A stretch of 64,000 nt of DNA, from positions 1 through 64,000 of the forward strand of contig JAUYTZ010000015.1 in assembly GCA_030694965.1 (NCBI GenBank). Reading direction: 5' to 3'. Position 1 is the stretch's first letter, and every line of letters begins with the position of its first letter. Shown here in pieces: positions 20,133 through 29,697 of the stretch. The translations under genes were made by a program, and so were the position numbers. The stretch comes from Candidatus Paracaedibacteraceae bacterium. Lineage in GTDB: Bacteria; Pseudomonadota; Alphaproteobacteria; Paracaedibacterales; CAIOTO01. The notes under the pieces were generated by a model. That model was not told the DNA's origin, made no database searches, and saw nothing but the letters and a program-made list of their open reading frames with translations.

Positions 20133-20265
20133 AAATTTAAGCGTATATTTGTTAGTTGAATGTGAAACCGTTTCAAATATATCTTTTTCAAAAATAAAAT
20201 AAATTAACCTTTTGATTATTATTTTAAAATATTATGTGAATATAGATCAAGGGAAAAGGAATTTT

Positions 20266-21129
20266 ATGAAAATGCATTACGCAATGTTAATTCTAACCTG
20301 TATAACCTTAGTAAATCCAATTTTTGCGTGTGACTTAGAAGAAGTATCAAGGCAAAAAGTACTTGTTGGAACCGTTAATATTAAAAATTTTGAAGCCTGG
20401 AGTTTGCAGAAAGAGCACGAAAATATTCACGAAGAAGATTATTTTGCTTTAGAAGAAAAAATAATTAATAACGTTATTGACAGGGCAAATAAGAAAATTA
20501 AATTTTTAAACAATAAATTCAGTTTGTGTGAAAAAAAGCTGGCTTGTGTTGAAGAAACTTTGCTTGCGCTTAATAGTGAACTTGATAAATATGCTCCTTT
20601 ACGAACAAAAGCCTCTAACCTTATTTTTGTCATGGAAACCTTAAAAAGGGATGGATGGGCGCGATTTATACCAGATCACGAACTTGATGTTTTATTTATT
20701 GCAGTTTTACCATTTAGTATCGATGAAAAATTAAAGATTGAATTAAATGCTTATCCGCTTTTAGATAAAGAAGAATGTAAAAAATTATTAGGCGAAAGTT
20801 GGTTTTTAGAGGCTGAAAAAAATAAATATGGCATTAGTAAGCAAGAGAAAATCTTAGCACGTTTTTGCCCTATTAACGCGCTTGAAATATTTAAAGAACG
20901 TAATTTTAAAAAAGCAAGAGAGCTTGTTGTGCAGGAAGAAAATGAAAAAATGAAGATTGTAAATATCTTGAAAAATAAAACAACCATGTTGAGGGAGCTT
21001 ATGTTAATAAAAACAACGCTTGAATCATACAATCAAGCGCTTAAGCAAATGAATCAGTTAACCATTACATTGCATCCACAAGGAGTTAATTGGCTTGAGA
21101 GGCAGATCAGAAAAGCAAATGCGTCTTAG
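20266..21129 (+). CDS. Secreted coiled-coil protein, unknown
   Basis: 287 residues from ATG 20266, which has an AAGGA ribosome-binding site and opens a signal peptide (MLILTCITLVNPIFACDL). The in-frame upstream codons from 20212 are rejected. The mature protein is rich in Lys, Glu and Leu with long helices, including NRANKKIKFLNNKFSLCEK-type heptads early and a helix near the C-terminus (ESYNQALKQMNQL). Not recognised. It resembles the preceding gene product in layout. A GAGTGC/GCACTC hairpin at 21158-21179 may end the transcript. Confidence 0.7.
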   Translation: MKMHYAMLILTCITLVNPIFACDLEEVSRQKVLVGTVNIKNFEAWSLQKEHENIHEEDYFALEEKIINNVIDRANKKIKFLNNKFSLCEKKLACVEETLLALNSELDKYAPLRTKASNLIFVMETLKRDGWARFIPDHELDVLFIAVLPFSIDEKLKIELNAYPLLDKEECKKLLGESWFLEAEKNKYGISKQEKILARFCPINALEIFKERNFKKARELVVQEENEKMKIVNILKNKTTMLRELMLIKTTLESYNQALKQMNQLTITLHPQGVNWLERQIRKANAS

Positions 21130-21208
21130 GAAGTATTGATGATTTAAATAGCGTAGAGAGTGCTTGTTTAGACGCACTCCCTACCTTTATGTATTATTCT
21201 GCTCTCTA

Positions 21209-21724
21209 TTATTTTGCACCTTCAGCAATAATTGCATCAAGAGCAGGGGCTTTTGTTGTGCGCTTTTCGTGGATATGAATTTTTTGCGTCTCTTCAACAT
21301 TACCGTCTTCTATGCCGTTTAAGTCATAGCGCTTTGTGTTTTCAAGCAATGCCTTTTTATATTCAGGTGTGCTTGTGTAAATACGAATTGCATTACGAAT
21401 TGCTGTTTTAGATGGAATGGATTCTTTTGATGTTTGCACATCAATCCACGCTGAAATATCAAGCGTAGTTCCAATTTTCATAGGTAATAGGTCTTGCTTT
21501 TTAAATAGTTGTGGAAATGTCGCGTGTAACCATTCTAATGAAGATTGAACACGTTCACTTTTGCTAAGCAAAACATTTGTTTCGCCTGTTTTTAGTTGTA
21601 CTTTTGGTTTACGTTTTTCGTTTGTTGATGACGTGCGACGTATGGTGTCATTGCCTTCTTTTTTGTGTGTAGAAGTGTGTGATTTTTCTTTTGTTGATTC
21701 TTTTTTTGCCATTGGCGTTTTCAT
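21209..21724 (-). CDS. ProQ/FinO-domain RNA-binding protein
   Basis: 171 residues. Residues 1-50 are a basic, Lys/Thr/Ser-rich disordered tail. The ProQ/FinO fold follows: WLHATFPQLF, then LLPMKIGTTLDI, a helix, and AIRIYTSTPEYKKAL with RYDLNG. Members are global RNA chaperones that bind sRNA and mRNA 3' hairpins in the cytoplasm. A short C-terminal tail follows instead of the Tudor-like domain of E. coli ProQ. It is divergent from yraN. Domain identity is fairly secure from the YT-(S/x)-x-x-Y and RYDL-(D/N)-G motifs. Confidence 0.85.
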   Translation of the reverse strand: MKTPMAKKESTKEKSHTSTHKKEGNDTIRRTSSTNEKRKPKVQLKTGETNVLLSKSERVQSSLEWLHATFPQLFKKQDLLPMKIGTTLDISAWIDVQTSKESIPSKTAIRNAIRIYTSTPEYKKALLENTKRYDLNGIEDGNVEETQKIHIHEKRTTKAPALDAIIAEGAK

Positions 21725-21936
21725 GAGTATTCTCTTGTGTTTTTAAAAATGATGAATGGTATGTAGCTGTTGTGTGACTGTAAATCATCACATAATCTAA
21801 TGTCAAATATATAGGTTTTGATTCGAAAAGAAAATAAATTGAAAAAATAATTTGAGTATTTGAAAAGATAAATAATTTAAATAATATTCGTAAAATCATG
21901 ATACAATTATGTGTAAATTATTTTTTGTTAACTATT

Positions 21937-22290
21937 ATGAAAACAACCTATGAACGCGGTGTGCATGCGGAAAAATCAGCCCTTAGGCTTTTAGAAAAAA
22001 AAGGTTTTACGCAAATTGCTATGCGTTATAAAACGCCCCATGGTGAAATTGATTTACTTATGCAAGACGGCGCCACTCTTGTTGCAGTGGAAGTCAAATA
22101 TCGTAAGTATGAAGCTGATGTATTTGAATCTATTTCGACAAAACAGCAACAACGCATTCAAAACGCTTTGCTTTATTATCTTAGTGAACATGATATGAGC
22201 GAATCAGGCGCAAATTCTTCTTTGCTTCGCTTTGATGTTGTCTTAATATCAGCTGATATGAAGATAACGCATATTGAAAATGCTTGGTAG
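21937..22290 (+). CDS. yraN: YraN family (UPF0102) endonuclease-fold protein
   Basis: 117 residues from ATG 21937 (an upstream ATG at 21898 would add 13 hydrophobic residues atypical of the family). Hallmarks are RGVHAEKSALRLLEKKG, then HGEIDLL and VAVEVKYR, the D-x(n)-ExK arrangement of the restriction-endonuclease-like fold, and LLRFDVVLI near the end. Function in bacteria is not firmly known. It is followed 7 bases later by a DolP-like lipoprotein, the same pairing seen in the E. coli yraN-yraP region. Confidence 0.9.
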   Translation: MKTTYERGVHAEKSALRLLEKKGFTQIAMRYKTPHGEIDLLMQDGATLVAVEVKYRKYEADVFESISTKQQQRIQNALLYYLSEHDMSESGANSSLLRFDVVLISADMKITHIENAW

Positions 22291-22297
22291 AGAATCT

Positions 22298-22903
22298 ATG
22301 AAAAAAAATCTAAAAAACATAACTACAATTGCTGCTTTGCTTGCATCATCTGCATTACTTTCAGGTTGTTTAGCGCCACTTGTAATTGGTGGCGGTGCTG
22401 CTGTAGGAACGCTTGCAACCCGTGAAAAAGGCGTAACTGGCACAATGTCGGATAGTCAAATTTCTATTGTGATAAAAGCAAAATTGTATAGCTTTAGCCC
22501 TGATTTGTATGCTCGTGTTGGCGTTAATGTACAAGAACGCGAAGTCCTTTTAACTGGTAAGGTGAATATTCCTGAATGGCAAGTTGAGGCTGAGCGATTG
22601 GCGTGGCAAGCAAGCGGTGTTTTAAAAGTTTTGAATAATATTGAAGTTGTTGAAAGTGACGAATTTGCCATTGGCGCTTATGCAAAAGATTCATGGATTA
22701 CGACTCAACTTAAGTCAAAGATATTATTTACAGAAAAAGTAAGATCGCTTAATTATAGCATCAAAACAGTTGGCGGTGTTGTGTACGTCATGGGTGTAGC
22801 ACAGAATCAAGAGGAACTTGATGAAGTCCTCAAAATAGCAAGTAACACAATGTATGTTACCCGAGTTGTTAACTATACAAAGTTAAAAGGTGGAGCTGAG
22901 TAG
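22298..22903 (+). CDS. dolP: BON-domain lipoprotein, DolP (YraP)-like
   Basis: 201 residues from ATG 22298, seven bases after yraN. The lipoprotein signal ends in LSGC with the lipidated cysteine at residue 24. Two BON domains follow, roughly 55-120 and 130-200 (ARVGVNVQEREVLLTGKV and VGGVVYVMGVAQNQEELDEV). DolP is an outer-membrane lipoprotein that supports envelope integrity and BAM function. The start at 22274, inside yraN, is less likely because the signal peptide begins at MKKN. It is transcribed with yraN and with the photolyase gene three bases downstream. Confidence 0.9.
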   Translation: MKKNLKNITTIAALLASSALLSGCLAPLVIGGGAAVGTLATREKGVTGTMSDSQISIVIKAKLYSFSPDLYARVGVNVQEREVLLTGKVNIPEWQVEAERLAWQASGVLKVLNNIEVVESDEFAIGAYAKDSWITTQLKSKILFTEKVRSLNYSIKTVGGVVYVMGVAQNQEELDEVLKIASNTMYVTRVVNYTKLKGGAE

Positions 22904-22906
22904 CAA

Positions 22907-24340
22907 ATGACAGTTCTTTTTTGGTTTAGAAATGACTTACGACTGGCCGACAATCCTGGTCTTTTTGAGGCCGCTAAAAAGGGTCAGGTGCTGCCTATCT
23001 ATATTATGGATGAGCACTTAAGTGATTTTAAAATGGGCTCTGCTAGTAAATGGTGGTTGCATCATTCATTGAAAAACTTAGATGCTTCACTTGATTGTAA
23101 GCTAAATGTGTATGCCGGACGCCCCATGGATGTCCTTATTGATTTAGTCAAAAAGCATAACATTACAGCTGTGTATTGGAATCGTTGCTATGAACCTGAT
23201 CGCATTAATGATGATTCAAAAATTAAGGCTTACCTTAAGTCAATAGCTGTAGAATGCCAAAGTTTCAATGGATCGCTATTGTGGGAGCCATGGGAAGTTC
23301 TTAAGGGGGATAAAACATACTATAAAGTGTTTACTCCCTACTATCGAAATGGGTGTTTAAAAGCTGGCATGCCACGTACGCCATTGCCTAAGCCTGCTCA
23401 GCTTTCTTGCATTAAAGATAAAGATGCGATTACGATTGATGCCTTAAGTTTGATTCCAAAGATCCATTGGTATGACCAAATGGAGGAAACATGGCAAATT
23501 GGGGAACAGTCTGCACTCAATAGATGCGAGTCTTTTTTAAATGAAGGTCTTTTAGGGTATAAAGAGCTGCGTAATAATCCAGCTAAACGCAATGTATCGC
23601 GGCTATCGCCCCACTTGCATTTTGGCGAGATATCGCCTAATCAAGTTTGGCATGCAGCACTTGCTGTAGGTACAGTGCGTGGCGTTGAAAACGATCTTGA
23701 TTGTTTTTTAAGTGAACTTGGTTGGCGTGAGTTCTCATATTATTTATTGTACCATTTTCCAAAGTTACCCCGACAAAATTTTCAACCTAAATTCGACGCT
23801 TTTCCATGGATCCAAAATGAAGGTTTTTTAAAGGCGTGGCAATCTGGGCAAACAGGCTACCCGATTGTAGATGCAGGCATGCGCCAGCTTTGGCAAACCG
23901 GTTATATGCACAACCGTGTGCGTATGATTGTGGGATCATTTTTAATTAAGAATTTAAAGTTACATTGGCACCATGGTGCTGATTGGTTTTGGGACTGTTT
24001 GGTTGATGCAGATCTTGCAAGCAACAGCGCAAGCTGGCAATGGGTAGCAGGCTCGGGCGCGGATGCTTCACCATACTTTAGGATTTTTAATCCTGTTTTA
24101 CAGGGGCAAAAATTTGATGCTGATGGCGAGTACACACGTTGTTTTGTTCCCGAATTAAAAGATTTGCCAAGTAAATACTTATTCAATCCGTGGACGGCGC
24201 CTGATCATGTGTTGCGTGCATCTGGAGTTGTTTTAGATCGTGATTATCCAAGACCAATTGTTGATTTGGCGCGTTCACGAGATGAAGCTTTGCTTGCATA
24301 TAAGGAAAAAGTGATGCCGCCTGAGCCGGTAGATTTTTGA
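22907..24340 (+). CDS. phrB: Deoxyribodipyrimidine photolyase (class I)
   Basis: 477-residue DNA photolyase that uses blue light and FAD to split cyclobutane pyrimidine dimers. The N-terminal alpha/beta domain (LFWFRNDLRLADNPGL) binds the antenna cofactor. The C-terminal FAD domain includes SRLSPHLHFGEISPNQVW, then PIVDAGMRQLWQTGYMHNR and SNSASWQWVAGSGADASPYFR with the flavin-contacting and electron-transfer tryptophans. It is complete and apparently intact. Third gene of the yraN-dolP-phr unit. Keeping a photolyase suggests the organism or its host sees light, or that the cell spends time outside a host. Confidence 0.96.
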   Translation: MTVLFWFRNDLRLADNPGLFEAAKKGQVLPIYIMDEHLSDFKMGSASKWWLHHSLKNLDASLDCKLNVYAGRPMDVLIDLVKKHNITAVYWNRCYEPDRINDDSKIKAYLKSIAVECQSFNGSLLWEPWEVLKGDKTYYKVFTPYYRNGCLKAGMPRTPLPKPAQLSCIKDKDAITIDALSLIPKIHWYDQMEETWQIGEQSALNRCESFLNEGLLGYKELRNNPAKRNVSRLSPHLHFGEISPNQVWHAALAVGTVRGVENDLDCFLSELGWREFSYYLLYHFPKLPRQNFQPKFDAFPWIQNEGFLKAWQSGQTGYPIVDAGMRQLWQTGYMHNRVRMIVGSFLIKNLKLHWHHGADWFWDCLVDADLASNSASWQWVAGSGADASPYFRIFNPVLQGQKFDADGEYTRCFVPELKDLPSKYLFNPWTAPDHVLRASGVVLDRDYPRPIVDLARSRDEALLAYKEKVMPPEPVDF

Positions 24341-24660
24341 TCCTCTCGTGGCCATAAAGCCAGGTGGGTGCCATGTAACATAACCAAGGTTATGACAGTG
24401 ACGGCTCCCGAGAGTAAAAATTGGGCCAAGGGATTCTAATCAAATCGCACTCTGCAGCATCAATTGTTAATTTAGCATACTCATAAAAAGAATAAAACAT
24501 AATTATCTTGAGGCGAATTTACTATTTATAAACGTTCTTATGTTTATTGTGTATTATGACTTGTATTTAGTTTATTTTAATTTAAAATATATTGGATCTT
24601 GATTTTTATCTTTTTAAAGGTTTAAAGTATTATAAAGCGTTACTTAAGAAAGTGTAAAAA
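24341..24660. other. Intergenic region with a strongly structured stretch (24345-24417)
   Basis: Right after the photolyase stop, an outer stem TCTCG-TG-GCC pairs with GGC-TCC-CGAGA, enclosing a perfect CATAACC-AA-GGTTATG hairpin (about 24378-24393). No T-run follows, so it is not a simple terminator. I could not match it to SRP RNA, tmRNA or a riboswitch. The rest, up to gltA, is AT-rich and should hold the gltA promoter. Confidence 0.5.
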
Positions 24661-25962
24661 ATGTCACACGAAAGTTTAAAGACTGTTCAATTAACAGTTG
24701 GCGGCAAGACAATCACTCTTCCTATATTGACTGGAACGGATGGGCCTTCGGTTATTGATATCAGAACGCTTTACGCTGAAACAGGTTTGTTAACTTATGA
24801 TCCAGGTTTTACATCAACAGCAAGTTGTGATTCAACAATTACATTTATTGATGGAGACAAAGGGCGATTGCTTTATCGGGGATATCCAATTGAACAACTT
24901 GTTGAACAAAGTGATTTCATGGAAGTGTCCTACTTGTTGATGTATGGTGAGCTTCCGAATGTTTCTCAGCGCGCACATTTTTCACAAGACATTACATACC
25001 ACACACTTGTACATGAGCAAATAAGCGATTTTTATAGTGGATTTGGGCGTGACGCGCATCCAATGGCCATTATGGTTGGTGTTGTTGGTGCACTTTCTTC
25101 ATTTTACCATAATAGTAAAGAAACACAGGATGAATCCACGCGTGAGGTTGCGTGCTGGCGCCTTATTGCAAAAATGCCGACGCTTGCAGCGATGGCGTAT
25201 AATTATTCTGTAGGACGTCCATTTACGTATCCTAAAAACAATTTAAGCTACGCAGGTAATTTTTTGCGCATGATGTTTTCTGTGCCGTCTGAAGAATATA
25301 TTTTAAGTCCTGTTTTAGAGCGGGCGATGGATCGTATTTTGGTGCTGCATGCAGATCATGAACAAAATGCTTCGACATCAACGGTAAGGCTAGCTGGGTC
25401 TAGTGCTGCCAATCCATTTGCGTGTATTGCATCTGGTATTGCGGCTCTTTGGGGGCCTGCACATGGAGGGGCTAACGAAGCTGTTTTAAGTATGTTAACA
25501 GAAATTGGCACCGCAGACCGTATTCCAGAATTTATTAAGCGGGCAAAAGATAAAAATGACCCATTCCGTTTAATGGGCTTTGGACATCGTATTTATAAAA
25601 ATTATGACCCACGTGCTAAAATTATGCGTGAAACATGCCATGAGGTACTTGCAGAACTTGGCGTTAAAAACGATCCATTATTAACTTTGGCAATGGAACT
25701 AGAACGAATTGCACTAGAAGACCCTTATTTTATTGAGAAAAAGCTTTATCCAAACGTTGACTTTTATTCAGGAATTATTTTTCGAGCAATGAAAATTCCT
25801 GTATCAATGTTTACTGTTATTTTTGCCGTAGCGCGTACAGTTGGCTGGGTTTCACAGTGGCGCGAAATGATTTCTGATCCAATGCAAAAAATAGGTCGCC
25901 CAAGGCAGCTTTACCGTGGTAATATTGAAAGACCATTTGTGCCTGTAGAAAAACGAGGATAA
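24661..25962 (+). CDS. gltA: Citrate synthase
   Basis: 433-residue type II (hexameric, NADH-sensitive class) citrate synthase, condensing oxaloacetate and acetyl-CoA in the TCA cycle. Catalytic-region motifs include [15 protein letters not shown], then [12 protein letters not shown] with an active-site histidine, [15 protein letters not shown], and the C-terminal [16 protein letters not shown] with the catalytic aspartate. Full length. It has a long upstream spacer and is apparently monocistronic, or linked to the tiny ORF 10 bases downstream. Confidence 0.98.
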   Translation: MSHESLKTVQLTVGGKTITLPILTGTDGPSVIDIRTLYAETGLLTYDPGFTSTASCDSTITFIDGDKGRLLYRGYPIEQLVEQSDFMEVSYLLMYGELPNVSQRAHFSQDITYHTLVHEQISDFYSGFGRDAHPMAIMVGVVGALSSFYHNSKETQDESTREVACWRLIAKMPTLAAMAYNYSVGRPFTYPKNNLSYAGNFLRMMFSVPSEEYILSPVLERAMDRILVLHADHEQNASTSTVRLAGSSAANPFACIASGIAALWGPAHGGANEAVLSMLTEIGTADRIPEFIKRAKDKNDPFRLMGFGHRIYKNYDPRAKIMRETCHEVLAELGVKNDPLLTLAMELERIALEDPYFIEKKLYPNVDFYSGIIFRAMKIPVSMFTVIFAVARTVGWVSQWREMISDPMQKIGRPRQLYRGNIERPFVPVEKRG

Positions 25963-25972
25963 AAAACAGAAT

Positions 25973-26122
25973 ATGAATCAATTAGCGACTTATAAACTGC
26001 AGCACTTTGTAAATAAGGCTGCAAATCGTAATTCTATCCCCAATAATATACTTTTACGTAAATATATTAAAATTGGTTTTATTATAACCCCTTTTATTAT
26101 ATGGTTTGTTTGGGCAAATTAA
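25973..26122 (+). CDS. Possible 49-residue membrane peptide after gltA
   Basis: A short open frame begins 10 bases after gltA. It encodes a polar N-terminus (MNQLATYKLQHFVNKAANRN) and one C-terminal hydrophobic span (KIGFIITPFIIWFVWAN) preceded by lysines, giving an N-in orientation. No strong ribosome-binding site is visible, but proximity to gltA could allow coupling. A chance ORF is quite possible. Confidence 0.35.
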   Translation: MNQLATYKLQHFVNKAANRNSIPNNILLRKYIKIGFIITPFIIWFVWAN

Positions 26123-26140
26123 TTTTTTCTCCACACAAGT

Positions 26141-26243
26141 GGTATGTTCGGACTTGACCAGAACATCTATAAAGGTGCAAAAGCAAATAGTTATATGTCA
26201 CTTAACCAAAAAAGATCTTTAGATTAAGTTTCAACATTACAAG
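26141..26243. repeat. Dispersed palindromic element (copy 2)
   Basis: The left arm TGTTCGGACTTGACCAGAACA (with internal pairing TGTTC/GAACA) and a degenerate reverse-complement right arm (GATTAAGTTTCAACATTACA) flank a GCAAATAG segment. This is the same layout as the element at 8247-8378. It sits between the tiny ORF and hslO. Confidence 0.65.
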
Positions 26244-26313
26244 GTTGGGCCTGTAGGCGGCACTGAAATTGGTGCAAAATTAAACTTTAAATACGTGCGA
26301 AACACATAAAAAT

Positions 26314-27270
26314 ATGACAAATAGTATTAACACACAACTATCAAACGGCTATATTATACCATTCGTGCTTGATGGTGGTATGGTGCGTGGACGCCTTGTT
26401 CGCTTAGGCTCGGCTTTTTCTGATATTACAAAAAAACATCAATATCCACCGATCGTAAACCATTATATTGGTGAAATGCTATCTCTTGGTGCTGCCTTAA
26501 TTATGGATATGAAAGCAGAAGGTATCATTACATTGCAGGTCACAAAAGGTTCTGTGATTCGTATGATCGTTGCTGACATTACAAGTGATGGGAATGTGCG
26601 TGCATGTGCTACCTGGGATGATGAAGCGTTGAACACTTTGCTTCAAAAAACACCCAAACCTTCGCTAGCTCAACTTTTTGCAGGTGGAAATTTAATGTTC
26701 ACTGTTTCACTTAAACATCAAAAAGAAGATTACCAGGCGATTGTCGAGTTAAACGGGGCAACATTAGCTGATTGCATGCATCATTATTTTAGGCAATCAG
26801 AGCAAGTTCCAACGGGATTATTTATCTGCACTGATTTTTCAACGCTTCCTGTGCAATCAGAAATTGAAACCTTTCAAGCAGGTGCGCTGATTATTCAACG
26901 AACACCGATTGACCCTGAAAGCGATTCTGAAACACTTGCTGAAATAGACGATAGTTGGTTCACAGATATTAGTCTTTTAGCGACCATTACGCCACATGAA
27001 TTGTTGTCATGCGATATTTCTGCAGAAATGCTTTTGTATCGTTTATTTCATGAACGTGATTTGCACCTGTCTGTTCCTAAAGCAATTCAAGCAAAATGCC
27101 GCTGTTCAGAGGAACGAATACGCGATATGCTTGTTAATTTTTCAAAAGATGATTTGGATGCAATTTTAATTGATGAAAATGTGACTGTTACGTGCGATTT
27201 TTGCAGCACAAATTATGTGTTTTCTGAGGATGAAATAAGGCAGGCAGCTTCAAAAAGAAAAAGTATCTAA
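26314..27270 (+). CDS. hslO: Redox-regulated chaperone Hsp33
   Basis: 318-residue cytosolic holdase chaperone, activated by oxidation when it loses zinc and forms disulfides. The N-terminal Hsp33 fold begins near FVLDGGMVRGRLVRLG. The C-terminal redox switch is complete: C-R-C near residue 263 (KCRCSEERI) and CDFC near 294 form the CxC-x(n)-CxxC zinc site. Length is somewhat longer than E. coli Hsp33 and usual for alphaproteobacteria. Convergent with trmD. Confidence 0.96.
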   Translation: MTNSINTQLSNGYIIPFVLDGGMVRGRLVRLGSAFSDITKKHQYPPIVNHYIGEMLSLGAALIMDMKAEGIITLQVTKGSVIRMIVADITSDGNVRACATWDDEALNTLLQKTPKPSLAQLFAGGNLMFTVSLKHQKEDYQAIVELNGATLADCMHHYFRQSEQVPTGLFICTDFSTLPVQSEIETFQAGALIIQRTPIDPESDSETLAEIDDSWFTDISLLATITPHELLSCDISAEMLLYRLFHERDLHLSVPKAIQAKCRCSEERIRDMLVNFSKDDLDAILIDENVTVTCDFCSTNYVFSEDEIRQAASKRKSI

Positions 27271-27287
27271 GTAGATGCCTGATTAAT

Positions 27288-28031
27288 TTAACTATTTTTT
27301 TCTGTAGAGTTTATGTATTTCTCCCACAAATCAGGGCGCCTATTTTTAGTGATTTCTTTAGCACAATTTTGACGCCATTTTTCAATCTTTCCGTGATCAC
27401 CTGAAAGCAAAATTTCGGGCACAGTTTTGTTATTCCAAACACGCGGCTTTGTGTATTGTGAAAATTCGAGCAAATTTGTTTCAAAGCTTTCAGAGGTGGT
27501 GGCATCTTCTTTAATAAGCACGCCCGGCAATAGACGCACGCACGCATCCAAAAGCACAAGCGCTGCCATTTCACCGCCAGAAAGGACATAATCACCAATG
27601 CTGATTTCAATAAGGCCTTTTTCTTCGCGCCAATGTTCAATGACACGATCGTCAACCCCTTCATAACGACCACATAAGATAACAACTCCTGTTTTATTTG
27701 TACTTAACTGCCTTGCAAGTGTGTGCGTTAGGGGTTTTCCGCGCGGCGTCATGTAAATGTATTGTGGTTTATCTTCTGGGTCTGGATATAAATTCTCAGA
27801 TGTTTTAAGGGCTTCGTGTACAATGTCGGCTATCATTACAAGGCCTGTGCCGCCGCCATAAGGTGTGTCATCTACAGTGTGATGGCGATCTTTTGCAAAA
27901 TCACGTATGTTGATGGTATCAATCTTCCATTGTTTTTTTTCAAGAGCTTTTCCTGCAATTGAATGACCAAGTGGCCCCGGAAACATTTCAGGAAAAAGCG
28001 TTAAAAGTGTTGCATGCCAAGGTTTTATCAT
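27288..28031 (-). CDS. trmD: tRNA (guanine37-N1)-methyltransferase
   Basis: 247-residue SPOUT methyltransferase that adds m1G37 next to the anticodon, preventing +1 frameshifting. Motifs: TLFPEMFPGPLGHS at the N-terminus, then DDTPYGGGTGLVM, the trefoil-knot cofactor site LCGRYEGVDDRVIEHW, and IGDYVLSGGEMAALVLLDA. Complete. It is usually in the rpsP-rimM-trmD-rplS operon, but here it stands alone, divergent from trmJ. Confidence 0.97.
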   Translation of the reverse strand: MIKPWHATLLTLFPEMFPGPLGHSIAGKALEKKQWKIDTINIRDFAKDRHHTVDDTPYGGGTGLVMIADIVHEALKTSENLYPDPEDKPQYIYMTPRGKPLTHTLARQLSTNKTGVVILCGRYEGVDDRVIEHWREEKGLIEISIGDYVLSGGEMAALVLLDACVRLLPGVLIKEDATTSESFETNLLEFSQYTKPRVWNNKTVPEILLSGDHGKIEKWRQNCAKEITKNRRPDLWEKYINSTEKNS

Positions 28032-28113
28032 GGTTTTATATAATGAATAAGAGTTGATATTGAACTTTAAGGAATTTTATAAAATATGTCCATAAGTTAC
28101 AGAAGATAAGCAT

Positions 28114-28809
28114 ATGTTCATTATTTTAGTAGAAACACAATTAGCTGAAAATTTGGGTGCTGTTGCCCGTGTAATGGCAAATTTCAAGCAAAGCCACTTA
28201 AGGCTTGTATCGCCAAAAGTATCAGTTGATGATCCTAAAGCTGTTGCTATGGCGGTGGGTGCGTATAGGATCTTAGAAAATGCGGTGATTTTTGATTCGT
28301 TACAAGATGCAACAGCTGATTGTTGCACTGTTATTGGCACAACGGCGAATCCACGCGATGTTATTAAGCACTATAAAACTCCACGCACCTTTGCTGAAAA
28401 TAAGGCGTCATTGCCAGGTCCCATTGGGCTTGTGTTTGGACCTGAACGCACAGGTCTTACAACTGATCAGATAGCTTTTTGTAATTCAACATTGCAAATA
28501 CCTGTTGACCCTGATTTTTCATCACTTAATTTATCGCATGCAGTTGGTATCATTTTGTATGAGCTTTATCAAAACCAAACGAATGCCCAGCCTTTTTGGC
28601 AACACGGAGAGACTGCAGCTGCTACAACACAGGATGTTGACGTGTTTTTAACGTATTTAGAAGAAAAATTAGACCAAACACATTTTTGGCGGACAGATGC
28701 TAAAAAACCCCTCATGCGACGTAATCTATTTGGGCTTTTTAAACGTCAAACATTTTTTCAGCAAGATTTGCGCACGCTGCGAGGGATGATAGAGGCTTTG
28801 GTGAAATGA
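28114..28809 (+). CDS. trmJ: tRNA (cytidine/uridine-2'-O)-methyltransferase TrmJ
   Basis: 231-residue SPOUT enzyme that 2'-O-methylates position 32 of some tRNAs. Motifs are ILVETQLAENLGAVARVM at the start, GLVFGPERTGLTTDQI in the knot, and VDPDFSSLNLSHAVGIILYEL. A short C-terminal helical extension completes it. Divergent from trmD with an 82-base shared promoter region, giving two tRNA methyltransferases side by side. Confidence 0.93.
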   Translation: MFIILVETQLAENLGAVARVMANFKQSHLRLVSPKVSVDDPKAVAMAVGAYRILENAVIFDSLQDATADCCTVIGTTANPRDVIKHYKTPRTFAENKASLPGPIGLVFGPERTGLTTDQIAFCNSTLQIPVDPDFSSLNLSHAVGIILYELYQNQTNAQPFWQHGETAAATTQDVDVFLTYLEEKLDQTHFWRTDAKKPLMRRNLFGLFKRQTFFQQDLRTLRGMIEALVK

Positions 28810-28822
28810 AAAATTATTTGAA

Positions 28823-29455
28823 TCACTTTCTTGTTGTTTGTGAGTGCGCGCTAAGTTTTTTTAGATCAGCATGACATTCTTGAGTTTCTGCCTTGCGTTT
28901 TTGAGGCAAAGCGCTTAATTTATTTTCATAAGCCCGCAATTTCTCAAATAAATCCTCACATTTTCTTGTTTTTTGAAAAAGTTGATTAATATGCTGTTCT
29001 GAGCTATTAATTCCAAAGCTATTGCTTTCAGTCAAGTTTTCTTTATTACGGCGTTGTTTTTTAATATCTTTTATTTCTTGATATTCTTCAGTCAACTGAA
29101 ATTCAATTCTTTTTATTCCAGCCTTTAAATTATCAGTATTGTTACTGGTTAATTCATCATCAGGCCATTCATTTATAATGTTTGACTGCGTTTGTGTATT
29201 ATAAATTTCTTTTTTATATATCATCTCCTCAGGCCCAAAATTAAAATCAATATCACAAGATATAGTTGTAAAATTAGGTGCTGTAACAGTGGTTTCTTCT
29301 AATGTGGGTGTGATTCTAGCTGTCTCAAAAGGCGCAGTTTGTTCAGGCGCGCAGTCCTTAGAAATAATTTGTTCATATTCGATTGTTGTGTTCATAGAAA
29401 ACACGTTCATACTAGATGCGAATAAGAAAAATAAAGTATTAATTTTAATAAACAT
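28823..29455 (-). CDS. Secreted protein, unknown, charged C-terminal helices
   Basis: 210 residues with a signal peptide (INTLFFLFASSMNVFS). The middle is Thr/Glu-rich and probably disordered (residues 40-100). The last 100 residues are charged helices including KRIEFQLTEEYQEIKDIKK and two Cys near the end. No family recognised. The stop lies 13 bases from the convergent trmJ stop. It is one of many exported orphan proteins in the window. Confidence 0.65.
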   Translation of the reverse strand: MFIKINTLFFLFASSMNVFSMNTTIEYEQIISKDCAPEQTAPFETARITPTLEETTVTAPNFTTISCDIDFNFGPEEMIYKKEIYNTQTQSNIINEWPDDELTSNNTDNLKAGIKRIEFQLTEEYQEIKDIKKQRRNKENLTESNSFGINSSEQHINQLFQKTRKCEDLFEKLRAYENKLSALPQKRKAETQECHADLKKLSAHSQTTRK

Positions 29456-29697
29456 AATAATGTATCCATTTTTTAATTTTTTAATATTTTGAACATTATC
29501 AAATAAATATTAAATATTCAAGTTATTTATGTTGAGTATTATTTGATCTATTTTTATGGTTATTTTATTCATTTTGATATCGGTATTTTTAAGATGTATT
29601 TTGTTAAAATTTTATGTTTTTTCTTTACAAACAGAAAAACTTAACTCAAAATTAATTTAGTTGAATTTTTTGTTAATTTTCTAAAGAGGATTATTTT

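Noticed and set aside
24345..24417. SRP RNA, tmRNA or tRNA
   Set aside because: None of the conserved loops or the CCA/T-arm features could be found.
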